From Alistipes timonensis JC136 (GTDB taxonomy: Bacteria; Bacteroidota; Bacteroidia; Bacteroidales; Rikenellaceae), in NCBI RefSeq assembly GCF_900107675.1, contig NZ_FNRI01000003.1, positions 62,001 to 126,000 on the forward strand: DNA of 64,000 bases, in the 5' to 3' direction. Below are positions 33,089 through 41,759 of the stretch, piece by piece; within the stretch, counting starts at the first letter, position 1, and each line of letters starts with the position of its first letter. Both the position numbers and the translations under genes were made by a program. The notes below the pieces were generated by a model. The model had not been told where the DNA came from, did no database searches, and worked only from the letters and a program-made list of their open reading frames with translations.

Positions 33089-35644
33089 ATGAGAAACCTG
33101 ATACTGACCCTTTTCCTGCTCCTCGGCACGGCAGTTTCGACAGCCGGGGTCCCCGCGACGCAGCTGACCGAAACCGACGCCATCCGCTGGGACACCTCGC
33201 TCAGCCTGCCGCAACTCGACGGGACGCCCAACATCGGAATAGCCGGTGCCTTCTCGGGCCGTGTCGACGGGAAACTGCTGATCGCAGGCGGCGCCAACTT
33301 CCCCGACCGCACCCCCGAAGCAAACGGAGAGAAACGTTATCACCGAGATTTGTACATCTACGACGCCTCCCGGGGCTGGCAAGTCATCCGCGACGCCCTG
33401 CCCGCACCCCGGGCCTACGGAATCTCGGTCACACTGCCCGAAGGCGTGCTCTGCATCGGCGGCTGCGACGCCTCGGAGTGCACGGATCAGGTATCGCTCC
33501 TGACACTCGACGGCGACCGGCCCCGCTTCACGCCCTGGCCTTCGCTCCCGCGCCCCTTGGCCAATGCCGCAGGGGCTTTGGTCGGCCACCGCATCTACGT
33601 GGCAGGCGGCATCGAACAGGTGGGGGGGGGAACCGCCGCCACCCGCGACTTCTTCATGCTCGATCTCCACGACCGCGGACGCGGATGGCAGGAATTGCCG
33701 CCGTGGCCCGGGCCGGCCCGGGCGTTTGCGGTAGCGGCTTCGCAAAGCGACGGATTCGACAACTGTTTCTACCTGTTCAGCGGCCGCGACTTCTCGGGCG
33801 ATTCGGCCTGGACCGTTCACAAAGACGGGTACCGCTACAACCCGCGGCTCGGGAGCTGGGAACGCCTCGAAGGTGAATTTCCGGTCATGGCGGGGACGGC
33901 GGCGCCATTCGGCACCAACCACATTCTGCTGATCGGCGGCCGCAACGGAACCAATTCCGACGACCGGATGCTGCGGCTCTACCACACGATCACGGAAACC
34001 CTTACGGAAGTTCCTGTCTCCGATGAAATCGACCTTCCGGTCACGACGAACGTCCTTCCGGACGACGACGGCATCCTGATTACAAGCGGCGAGATACGCC
34101 CGGGCGTGCGTACCCCGGTCCTGCTGCGGGGAACGCTCCAAAGCACCATCCACCGCCTGACGGGGCTCGACATCGGCGTCATCACCCTCTATTTCCTTTC
34201 GCTGGCCTTCATCGGCTGGTATTTCTCGAAAAACCAGAAGACCTCCGACGACTACTTCAAGGGAGGGGGACGCATCCCGTGGTTCATCGTCGGGCTGAGC
34301 ATCTTCGGAACGGCGCTCAGCGCCATCACTTTCATGGCCATTCCGGCCAAAGCCTATGCCACGGACTGGAGCTACCTGCTCTTCAACTCGGGCATCGTGC
34401 TGGCCGTGCCGGTCATCGTGCTGCTGTTCATCCCCTTCTACCGCAGGCTCAATGTCACCACAGCCTATGAGTACCTCGAAGCACGGTTCAATCCCCTCGT
34501 GCGCATCCTGTGCAGCATCGCCTTCATCCTCTTCCAGATCGGGCGCATGGGCGTCGTGCTGCTGCTGCCATCGATCGCCCTCAACGTCGTCACGGGTTTC
34601 GACATCTTCCTCTGCATAACCCTGATGGGCGTCCTGAGCCTCGCCTACACGCTCATGGGCGGCATCGAGGCCGTGGCGTGGACCGAAGCCCTGCAAGTCG
34701 TCGTGCTCCTGGGCGCCGCCGTCACGGTGCTGGTCATCGTCTGCCTTCAACTCCCCGAGGACCTCGGAACCATCGTCGCCTCGGCCTCCGCAGCCGGGAA
34801 ATTCAACCTCGGATCGACAGCTTTCGACCTGCGCCAGCCGACGATGTGGACCGTGCTGATCGCAACCTTCTTTACCAACATCACCACCTACGGCACCGAC
34901 CAGACCATCGTGCAGCGCTACCTGACCACCGCCACCGAACGCGAAGCCCGCAAAGGCGTCTACGTCAACGCCGCACTGACCATTCCGGCCACCATCCTCT
35001 TCTTTCTGGTGGGCACGGCGCTGTGGGCCTTCTACCGCCACTACCCGGCGGAGCTGAGCATGGCCGTCCGCGACAGCGACGCCATCCTGCCGTGGTATAT
35101 CAGCACCCAGCTTCCGTCGGGCGTACTGGGACTGATAATCGCCGGTCTGTTCGCCGCCGCCATGTCGACGCTCAGCAGCAGCATGAACTCCGCCGCAACG
35201 GCCTTCGTCACGGACATTCACCGCAAAATCTGCCCCGCCGCGCGCAACGGCCGCGCGCTGCTGCGCACGGCGCGCCTCTCGACCCTCGTACTGGGACTCG
35301 TCGGCGTAGGATTCGCATTGATAATGGCTTCGTGGGAGATCAAATCGCTGTGGGACGAATTCTCGAAGATCCTCGGCATCCTGCTCGGCGGTTTGGGCGG
35401 ATTGTTTCTGCTGGGCCTCACGACCCGGCGCGCCAATACGTTCGGCGCCCTGTGCGGCATCGCGGCCAGCGTCGTCGTGCAGATTCTCGTCGCCCGCAGC
35501 GGGTATGTCAACCTGCTGCTCTATTCCACGACCGGATTCCTTTCGTGTTTCATCGTCGGTTATCTGGCAAGCCTCTGCGTCCCCCGCAGCAGCCGCGACA
35601 CCGATTCGCTGACCATCTACGGGAAACGGAAAACCGGTGCGTAA
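33089..35644 (+). CDS. Cyclically permuted mutarotase (kelch) fused to a sodium:solute symporter
   Basis: An 851-residue fusion. A signal peptide is followed by a kelch-type beta-propeller at about 25-350 (LLIAGGANFPDRTPEANGEK, VLCIGGCDASEC, IYVAGGIEQVGGG, YLFSGRDFSGDSAW, ILLIGGRNGTNS), resembling NanM-type sialic acid mutarotases. From about 365 an SSS permease follows with some 13 helices (YYFSKNQ-like DDYFKGGGRIPWFIVGLSIFG, TTYGTDQTIVQRYLT, AAAMSTLSSSMNSAATAF). I infer the periplasmic propeller equilibrates sialic acid anomers and hands them to the sodium-coupled importer. It starts 26 bp after nanA. Confidence 0.88.
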   Translation: MRNLILTLFLLLGTAVSTAGVPATQLTETDAIRWDTSLSLPQLDGTPNIGIAGAFSGRVDGKLLIAGGANFPDRTPEANGEKRYHRDLYIYDASRGWQVIRDALPAPRAYGISVTLPEGVLCIGGCDASECTDQVSLLTLDGDRPRFTPWPSLPRPLANAAGALVGHRIYVAGGIEQVGGGTAATRDFFMLDLHDRGRGWQELPPWPGPARAFAVAASQSDGFDNCFYLFSGRDFSGDSAWTVHKDGYRYNPRLGSWERLEGEFPVMAGTAAPFGTNHILLIGGRNGTNSDDRMLRLYHTITETLTEVPVSDEIDLPVTTNVLPDDDGILITSGEIRPGVRTPVLLRGTLQSTIHRLTGLDIGVITLYFLSLAFIGWYFSKNQKTSDDYFKGGGRIPWFIVGLSIFGTALSAITFMAIPAKAYATDWSYLLFNSGIVLAVPVIVLLFIPFYRRLNVTTAYEYLEARFNPLVRILCSIAFILFQIGRMGVVLLLPSIALNVVTGFDIFLCITLMGVLSLAYTLMGGIEAVAWTEALQVVVLLGAAVTVLVIVCLQLPEDLGTIVASASAAGKFNLGSTAFDLRQPTMWTVLIATFFTNITTYGTDQTIVQRYLTTATEREARKGVYVNAALTIPATILFFLVGTALWAFYRHYPAELSMAVRDSDAILPWYISTQLPSGVLGLIIAGLFAAAMSTLSSSMNSAATAFVTDIHRKICPAARNGRALLRTARLSTLVLGLVGVGFALIMASWEIKSLWDEFSKILGILLGGLGGLFLLGLTTRRANTFGALCGIAASVVVQILVARSGYVNLLLYSTTGFLSCFIVGYLASLCVPRSSRDTDSLTIYGKRKTGA

Positions 35645-35673
35645 TCCGATCCTAACCGCCTCTTCGCAGCCGT

Positions 35674-35693
35674 ATTTGTCTTATAAAACAAAT
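35674..35693. promoter_or_regulatory. Inverted repeat upstream of susC, related to the nanA operator
   Basis: ATTTGT, 8 bp, ACAAAT. It shares the flanks TATTTGTC...ACAAAT with the nanA operator but with a spacer 5 bp longer. A weak -7-like element (CGTATTTG) overlaps it. Confidence 0.45.
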
Positions 35694-35716
35694 GAATCAA
35701 TAACCAACCCTATATC

Positions 35717-35743
35717 ATGAAACCAAAAATTTCCGCCAAATGA
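35717..35743 (+). CDS. Possible 8-codon leader overlapping the susC start
   Basis: ATG at 35717 encodes MKPKISAK, and its TGA (35741-35743) overlaps the susC ATG as ATGA. This could couple translation of susC to a short leader. It may equally be chance. Confidence 0.3.
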   Translation: MKPKISAK

Positions 35744-38700
35744 AAAACTCTACCACAAAGAGGCGTTTCGACTCCGGATACGGAGGACGGAGCGTCGCAT
35801 CGAGGTGCCTCCTCTGTCTGGCGTTTCTGTTCGCAGGCATGAGCGTCTGGGCTCAGACCCACCGTCTGACGGGCCGGGTGACGGACGACAAGGGCCAGGC
35901 CGTCGTCGGAGCCTCGGTCATCGTCAAAGGCACGACCCAGGGCATCACCACGGACTCGAACGGCAGCTTCGCACTCGACCTGCCGAACGGCGACGCCACG
36001 CTGGTCGTATCGTTCATCGGCTACCGGACGCAGGAGGTCGCCATCCCCCGTTCGCAAAGCCGTATCGACGTAGAGCTGGCGCCCGAATCGATCGCCGTGG
36101 ACGAGGTCGTGGTGGTCGGCTACGGCGAACAGTCGCGCCGGTCGGTGACCTCCTCGATCGCCAAACTCGACGGAGAGGCGCTGCAAAACATCCCGATTTC
36201 GACCGTCGGCGAAGGTCTGAAAGGCAAGATCGCCGGTCTGAAAGTCACGCAGACCAACTTCTCGCCCGGCGGCGGATTCTCCTACCAGATCCGCGGCGGC
36301 TCGTCGATCAACGGTTCGAACTCCCCGCTCGTGCTCGTCGACGGCGTCGAACGCGACTTCTCGGCCATCAACCCCAACGACATCGCCTCGATCGACGTGC
36401 TGAAAGACGCCGCGTCGTCGGCCATCTACGGAGCAAAGGCTTCGAACGGAATCATCCTCGTGACCACCAAGCGCGGCGGTTACAACAAGGCTCCCCGCAT
36501 CACGTTCGAGGCCAACTGGGCCTGGCAGGACACCGAGACCGAAATCGAGTTCCTGAACGCCCGCGAATACATCGAGGTCGTCCGCACGGCGGTCGCCGAA
36601 TACCTGAACATCCCTTCGCGTGCATCCGACGCCCTGAGCTACCTGAACGGAGCTCACTCGGCCGGTGTCGGCAACAAGCCCGACGGCATCTTCTCGACCC
36701 GCTATTACGATCCCGCAACGGATGTATTGCCCGCCGGATACAGGACGATGCCCGACCCGGTCAACCCCTCGAAAACGATCATGTACCGCGACACCGACTG
36801 GCAAGACCTGCTCTATAACGGCGCCTGGTGGCAAAACTACTACCTGGGAATCGACGGCGGCGGCGAACGGGTCCGCTACTCGGCCAGCCTGGGATATACC
36901 GACGACGAAGGCGTGGCTCTCTCGACGGGTTACGACCGCGTGAACTTCAAGAGCAACCTCGACGCCAGGATCACCAAACGGCTGACGGCCAGCTTCGGCG
37001 TGGATTTCGCCCGCACCAACACCGAAGCCTATGCCAACCAGCGCAACACCATCTCCCGGGCGCTGGCCAATCCGCCGACGATGAACGCCTACTACGAGGA
37101 CGGCACGCCGGTCGAGGGTTACAACTCCTCGTCGCAAACCCCGCTCTTCTACGACAAATACTACGACCGAAGCAATCAGAAAAACTACCTGTCGCTCATC
37201 GGCGGCCTGAAATGGGAGATCATCGACGGCCTGACGGCCAACGTGCAGGGGTCGTTCTTCCGCACCGACTCGAAGACCAAGCAGTTCATCAAGGCCAACG
37301 TCTTCGACGCCACGCGGAAATCGTCGTGGGGCCAGACCATGACCGAACGCCAGAAGCTCGAAGCCTACGTCTCCTACAAGAAGACGTTCGCCGAAGACCA
37401 CAACTTCTCGGTCATGGGCGGCTATTCCTACCAGAAACGCGACTACGAAACGGTCAGCGTGGCCGGATCGGGCGGCACCTCGGACAAGGTAACCACCATC
37501 AACGGCTCCTCGGTCTTCGAACCCGACGACATCACCTCGTCGGAGCAGGCCGAATGCCAGATCGGATTCTTCGGACGCCTCAACTACGATTACAAGGGCA
37601 AGTATCTGCTGACGGCCACCTTCCGCGAGGACGGATCGTCGAAATTCGCCAAAGACGACCGCTGGGGCTTCTTCCCGGGTATTTCGGGCGGCTGGGTGCT
37701 GACCGAAGAGCCCTGGCTCAACGGCATCCGCCAACTGAATTTCCTCAAACTGCGCGCCAGCTACGGTTCGACCGGAAACAACGCCTCGGTGGGCATCTAC
37801 GACGCCTACGGTTCCTACGGCGCCAGCTACATGTACAACGGGAACTCGGGCATCAAACCCTCGGAGATGCCCAACGAGAGACTGCAATGGGAGACCTCGA
37901 ACCAGCTCGACATCGGTATCGAAGCCGGCCTGTTCAAAAACCGCATCTACGTAAGCGCCGATTTCTTCGACAAGCGCACGCGCAACCTGCTCTACGAACA
38001 AAAGCTGCCCAACACGACGGGCTTCTCGAAGTTCTGGACCAACCTGGGCAAAGTCCGCTTCTGGGGCTATGAACTGGAACTGACCACCCGCAACATCGTG
38101 AAGAAGAATTTCAGCTGGGAGTCGAAACTCGTGCTGAGCTACCAGCAGAACAAAGTGCTCAAACTGCCCGACAACGGGATCGACAAGAACCGCACGGGCG
38201 GCATCGCCCTGGGCGACGGCACGTTCTTCGGCGGCATCGCCGAAGGCGAACCCCTCAACCGCTTCTACGGCTATGTCGCCACGGGCATCATCGAGACCGA
38301 AGAGCAGGCCGCCAACGCCAACTACGACGCCCTGTCGCGCCTGCCCCAGAAAGGCGCCAAACGTGTCGGCGACTACGAATGGGCCGACCGGAACGGCGAC
38401 GGACAGATCACCACGGCCGACCAGTTCTGCCTGGGAGTCACCGTCCCGCCCTTCACCGGCGGTTTGCAGAACACGTTCCGGCTCAAAAACTGGACCCTGT
38501 CGCTCTATCTGGACTGGGCCACGGGACACTCGATCTTCGACGAATCCTATTCGCGCTACTTCTACGGCACCTTCACCAACAACTACGCGCTGGCCAAGGA
38601 TGTGCTGAAAGCGTGGAAAAAGCCCGGCGACAAAACCAAGTACGCCAAGTTCTACGCCAACGATTCGAACTGGGGCAACGACAACTACAACCGCCGTGCG

Positions 38701-38958
38701 ACCAACACGTTCACCTACAAGGGCGACTACCTCTGCCTGCGCGAAATCACGCTGCAATACTCCCTGCCGTCGAAACTCTTCACGAAAGTCGGACTGAAAG
38801 GCGTCACGCTGACCGTATCGGGCAACAACCTCTGCTATTTCACCGAGGTCAAGGGCATTTCGCCCGAAATGGGGTCGTCAACGACCTACGACGGCGACGT
38901 ATTCTACAACTATCCCCCGATCCGCCGTTTCTCGTTCGGCGTACGTCTGATCTTTTAA
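35740..38958 (+). CDS. SusC/RagA-type TonB-dependent outer-membrane transporter
   Basis: A 1072-residue transporter. After the signal sequence (AQTHRLTG) comes the carboxypeptidase-regulatory-like domain (GRVTDDKGQAVVGASVIVKG, LVVSFIGYRTQEV), the plug with VVVGYGEQSRRSVTSSIAKL, IRGGSSINGSNSPLVLVDGV and DAASSAIYGAKASNGIILVT, then the 22-strand barrel ending RRFSFGVRLIF. With the SusD partner it imports an oligosaccharide. The locus suggests sialylated glycan fragments. Confidence 0.95.
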   Translation: MKNSTTKRRFDSGYGGRSVASRCLLCLAFLFAGMSVWAQTHRLTGRVTDDKGQAVVGASVIVKGTTQGITTDSNGSFALDLPNGDATLVVSFIGYRTQEVAIPRSQSRIDVELAPESIAVDEVVVVGYGEQSRRSVTSSIAKLDGEALQNIPISTVGEGLKGKIAGLKVTQTNFSPGGGFSYQIRGGSSINGSNSPLVLVDGVERDFSAINPNDIASIDVLKDAASSAIYGAKASNGIILVTTKRGGYNKAPRITFEANWAWQDTETEIEFLNAREYIEVVRTAVAEYLNIPSRASDALSYLNGAHSAGVGNKPDGIFSTRYYDPATDVLPAGYRTMPDPVNPSKTIMYRDTDWQDLLYNGAWWQNYYLGIDGGGERVRYSASLGYTDDEGVALSTGYDRVNFKSNLDARITKRLTASFGVDFARTNTEAYANQRNTISRALANPPTMNAYYEDGTPVEGYNSSSQTPLFYDKYYDRSNQKNYLSLIGGLKWEIIDGLTANVQGSFFRTDSKTKQFIKANVFDATRKSSWGQTMTERQKLEAYVSYKKTFAEDHNFSVMGGYSYQKRDYETVSVAGSGGTSDKVTTINGSSVFEPDDITSSEQAECQIGFFGRLNYDYKGKYLLTATFREDGSSKFAKDDRWGFFPGISGGWVLTEEPWLNGIRQLNFLKLRASYGSTGNNASVGIYDAYGSYGASYMYNGNSGIKPSEMPNERLQWETSNQLDIGIEAGLFKNRIYVSADFFDKRTRNLLYEQKLPNTTGFSKFWTNLGKVRFWGYELELTTRNIVKKNFSWESKLVLSYQQNKVLKLPDNGIDKNRTGGIALGDGTFFGGIAEGEPLNRFYGYVATGIIETEEQAANANYDALSRLPQKGAKRVGDYEWADRNGDGQITTADQFCLGVTVPPFTGGLQNTFRLKNWTLSLYLDWATGHSIFDESYSRYFYGTFTNNYALAKDVLKAWKKPGDKTKYAKFYANDSNWGNDNYNRRATNTFTYKGDYLCLREITLQYSLPSKLFTKVGLKGVTLTVSGNNLCYFTEVKGISPEMGSSTTYDGDVFYNYPPIRRFSFGVRLIF

Positions 38959-38980
38959 TCAACCTCAAGCAAGAACCGAC

Positions 38981-40450
38981 ATGAAAAACAGACTCATACA
39001 ATTCGTGCTGCTCGCCGCGGTCTCAGCGGGTTCCGCTTCGTGCCTGGGCGACATGGACATCATCCAGAAAAGCAAGATCACGACTTCGAACATGTGGCTC
39101 GACGAAGGCGACGCCACGGGAGCCCTCTACGGCATGTACCACCAGTTCCGCGCAACGTTCCAGACCGCCATGATCTACTGGGGCGACTACCGTGCCGGAA
39201 CCTTCACCAACGGAGCCGGCGGCTCGGGATCGGCCGACAAGATGTTCAACAACGCACTCGACAGCAGCGAAACAAAAGGCACCAACTGGGGATCGAGCTA
39301 CACGACGATCAACAACGCCAACCTCATCCTGCGCCATGTGCCGGACATCGCGTTCTCGGACGAAAACCAAAAGAACCTCATTCTGGCCAACGCCCATTTC
39401 GTGCGCGCCTACACCTATTACAACATCGTCCGCGTATGGGGCGACGCACCGCTGCTTCTGGAGGGTTTCGAGTCGAGCGACAACGACCTGCAACCTTCGC
39501 GCAGCGACGCCGCGCAGATCTACGAACAGGTCGCCCGCGACATCGACGATGCGCTCCGGCTGATGCCCGCATCGGCCGCCGACTGCACCATCGCCACGCG
39601 CAGCGCCGTGCAGATGCTCAAAGCCGACTACAATCTCTGGCTCTACCAGACCCGCGAAGGCGGCGACGACGCCCTCACGGCCGCCGACGAAGCTCTGGCC
39701 GAGGTGTTCAAGGATTCACGGCTCGACCTGATCGGCTCCTATGCCGACATCTTCGACATCACGAAAAAGAACAATGCCGAAATCATCCTCACGCTCCATT
39801 TCGGACAGGGCGAGTACGAAGGCGGCTATGCCGAGACCTATCTCATCCCGCAAACCCGCTTCCACTCGGCCAGCGAACATATCGAAACGCACGTCAAGCT
39901 GATGACAGCCAACGACCAGCGTTTCATCTTCTCGCCGAGCCTCGTGGAGCTGCTCTACAAGGACGAGCGCGACACCCGCACCCCGGTCAGCTACGGCGAC
40001 TGGACCGATGAAGAGGAGGGTTACCGCTACACGTGGGTCAACAAGTTCGCCGGCAAGTGGGCCGACAACAAACGCTACTTCATCTCCGACCTGCCGCTCT
40101 ACCGCTACGCCGAGGCGTTGCTCTTCAAGGCCGAGATCGAGAACGAACGGGGCAACGTCCCGACGGCGCTCACATACCTCAACCGCGTCGCCAAGCGGGC
40201 TTACGGCATCGACAACTATTACACCGCCTCGGACTACCACAGTTTCAAGGAGTCGCTGATGACCGAGTATCTGAAGGAGTTCGCCGGCGAAGGCAAGAGC
40301 TGGTGGAACTACATCCGCCTGGGCTACGCCTTCACGAAGATCGAATCGCTCCGCGGCCGCCAGAACGAGACCAACATCCTGCTGTGGCCCATCACGACCG
40401 CCTGCATGAACGAAAATCCGAATATCCGTCAAACGGTAGGTTACAACTAA
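38981..40450 (+). CDS. SusD/RagB-family glycan-binding lipoprotein
   Basis: A 489-residue lipoprotein (lipobox SASC, Cys21) and partner lid of the upstream SusC. The SusD helical core is seen in ILANAHFVRAYTYYNIVRVW (the A-x-x-R-A-x-x-Y-x-x-L/I motif), LLLEGFESSDNDLQPSRSDA, and the C-terminal LPLYRYAEALLFKAEIEN and LKEFAGEGKSWWNYIRLG. The 22-bp gap to susC is typical. Confidence 0.95.
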   Translation: MKNRLIQFVLLAAVSAGSASCLGDMDIIQKSKITTSNMWLDEGDATGALYGMYHQFRATFQTAMIYWGDYRAGTFTNGAGGSGSADKMFNNALDSSETKGTNWGSSYTTINNANLILRHVPDIAFSDENQKNLILANAHFVRAYTYYNIVRVWGDAPLLLEGFESSDNDLQPSRSDAAQIYEQVARDIDDALRLMPASAADCTIATRSAVQMLKADYNLWLYQTREGGDDALTAADEALAEVFKDSRLDLIGSYADIFDITKKNNAEIILTLHFGQGEYEGGYAETYLIPQTRFHSASEHIETHVKLMTANDQRFIFSPSLVELLYKDERDTRTPVSYGDWTDEEEGYRYTWVNKFAGKWADNKRYFISDLPLYRYAEALLFKAEIENERGNVPTALTYLNRVAKRAYGIDNYYTASDYHSFKESLMTEYLKEFAGEGKSWWNYIRLGYAFTKIESLRGRQNETNILLWPITTACMNENPNIRQTVGYN

Positions 40451-40463
40451 AAAACACGCCACG

Positions 40464-41747
40464 ATGAAAACCAGAATACTGAACCTCCTGCTTCCCGTGC
40501 TGGCCCTGACGGCCGCCGCCTGCGGCGACTCCTTCGAGTTCGGCACGCCGACCCACGATCTCGACGAAGGGACCGACCTTTCGGCCGGGACGACACAGGT
40601 GTTGTGGAAAAACAAGGGAGCCGTCTACCCCACCAAACGCATCCACAATTTCCGCATTCCGGGACTGGTCCGGACCCCGCACAAGCTGATCGCTTTCTGC
40701 GAGGCCCGCGAAGAGACCGGCTCGACCAACAAGGACGGCGGCGACATCGACCTGGTCTACCGGGTCTCGACCGACGACGGCCAGACCTGGGGCCCCTCGC
40801 AGGTATTGTTCGACGACGAGGACAACACCTGCGGAAACGCCTGCGCCGTCTGGACCGAAAGCGGCCGTCTGGTGGTGTTCTGCTGCTGGGCGCGCACCGG
40901 AACCACCGAAGCGAAATTCAAAAGCAACTACTTCTCGTTCGAGGAGTCGCAGAGATACCACAACCACGTGGTCAGCTTCTACTCCGACGACGAGGGCGCG
41001 ACCTGGTCGGGTCCGTTCAAGTGGTTCACCGAAAACCGCAATTCGGACCCCGGCCGCTACCTGTGGACAGGCTTTTTCAAAGCAGGCCCCGGGCACGCCA
41101 TTCAGTTGAAGACCGGCGAGCACAAGGGACGCATCCTCGTCGGCTGCGACCATAAATATCAGGTGTTCGGCGGAACGGCCGTACCCGCCGACTCGGAGGA
41201 TGAAAACTACTACGGTTCGCACGTCGCCTACTCCGACGACAACGGCGAGAGCTGGCACATGCTCGAACTCGACGAAGAGCTGCATTACGGCAACGAGTGC
41301 GTACCGGTCGAGCTGTCCGACGGCCGCATCTATCTCGACATGCGCGGCACGGGAGCCTACAAAAAGCAGCGCGGATGGAGCGTCAGCGGAGACGGCGGCA
41401 TCACCTGGAGCCGTTATACGCCGAACCCGCTGCGCACGGACCCGGGATGCCAGGGATCGATCGTAAACTACAATACGAACGGCGTTCCTTCGTCGGTCAT
41501 CCTGGCCAGCAGCAACAACAGTACGGGACGCGACCATCTTTCGATTCGGGCCAGTCTGGACGACTGCGCCACATGGAAAACGGATGTTTACCAGATTACC
41601 GGCGGCAAATCCGGTTATTCGGACATGGTCGTCTTCGACGACGGCAGCGTCGGCGTACTCTATGAAAACGGACCGACGCATTACAGCGAGCAGATCTCGT
41701 TCCGCAAGATTCCGGCAGCGACGATCGCAAAATACATCAACGAATAA
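40464..41747 (+). CDS. Exo-alpha-sialidase (GH33), lipoprotein
   Basis: A 427-residue lipoprotein (Cys20 in TAAAC). Sialidase landmarks are FRIPGLVRTPH (Arg triad member), the Asp near GGDIDLVYR, Asp-boxes STDDGQTWG, SDDEGATWS, SDDNGESWH and SGDGGITWS, and the nucleophile Tyr in VGVLYENGP. It releases terminal sialic acid at the cell surface. It lies 13 bp after susD and is probably one transcript with it. A second sialidase gene is at 46458; the two share layout but are only moderately similar. Confidence 0.93.
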   Translation: MKTRILNLLLPVLALTAAACGDSFEFGTPTHDLDEGTDLSAGTTQVLWKNKGAVYPTKRIHNFRIPGLVRTPHKLIAFCEAREETGSTNKDGGDIDLVYRVSTDDGQTWGPSQVLFDDEDNTCGNACAVWTESGRLVVFCCWARTGTTEAKFKSNYFSFEESQRYHNHVVSFYSDDEGATWSGPFKWFTENRNSDPGRYLWTGFFKAGPGHAIQLKTGEHKGRILVGCDHKYQVFGGTAVPADSEDENYYGSHVAYSDDNGESWHMLELDEELHYGNECVPVELSDGRIYLDMRGTGAYKKQRGWSVSGDGGITWSRYTPNPLRTDPGCQGSIVNYNTNGVPSSVILASSNNSTGRDHLSIRASLDDCATWKTDVYQITGGKSGYSDMVVFDDGSVGVLYENGPTHYSEQISFRKIPAATIAKYINE

Positions 41748-41759
41748 ACCCTCCGAGTC

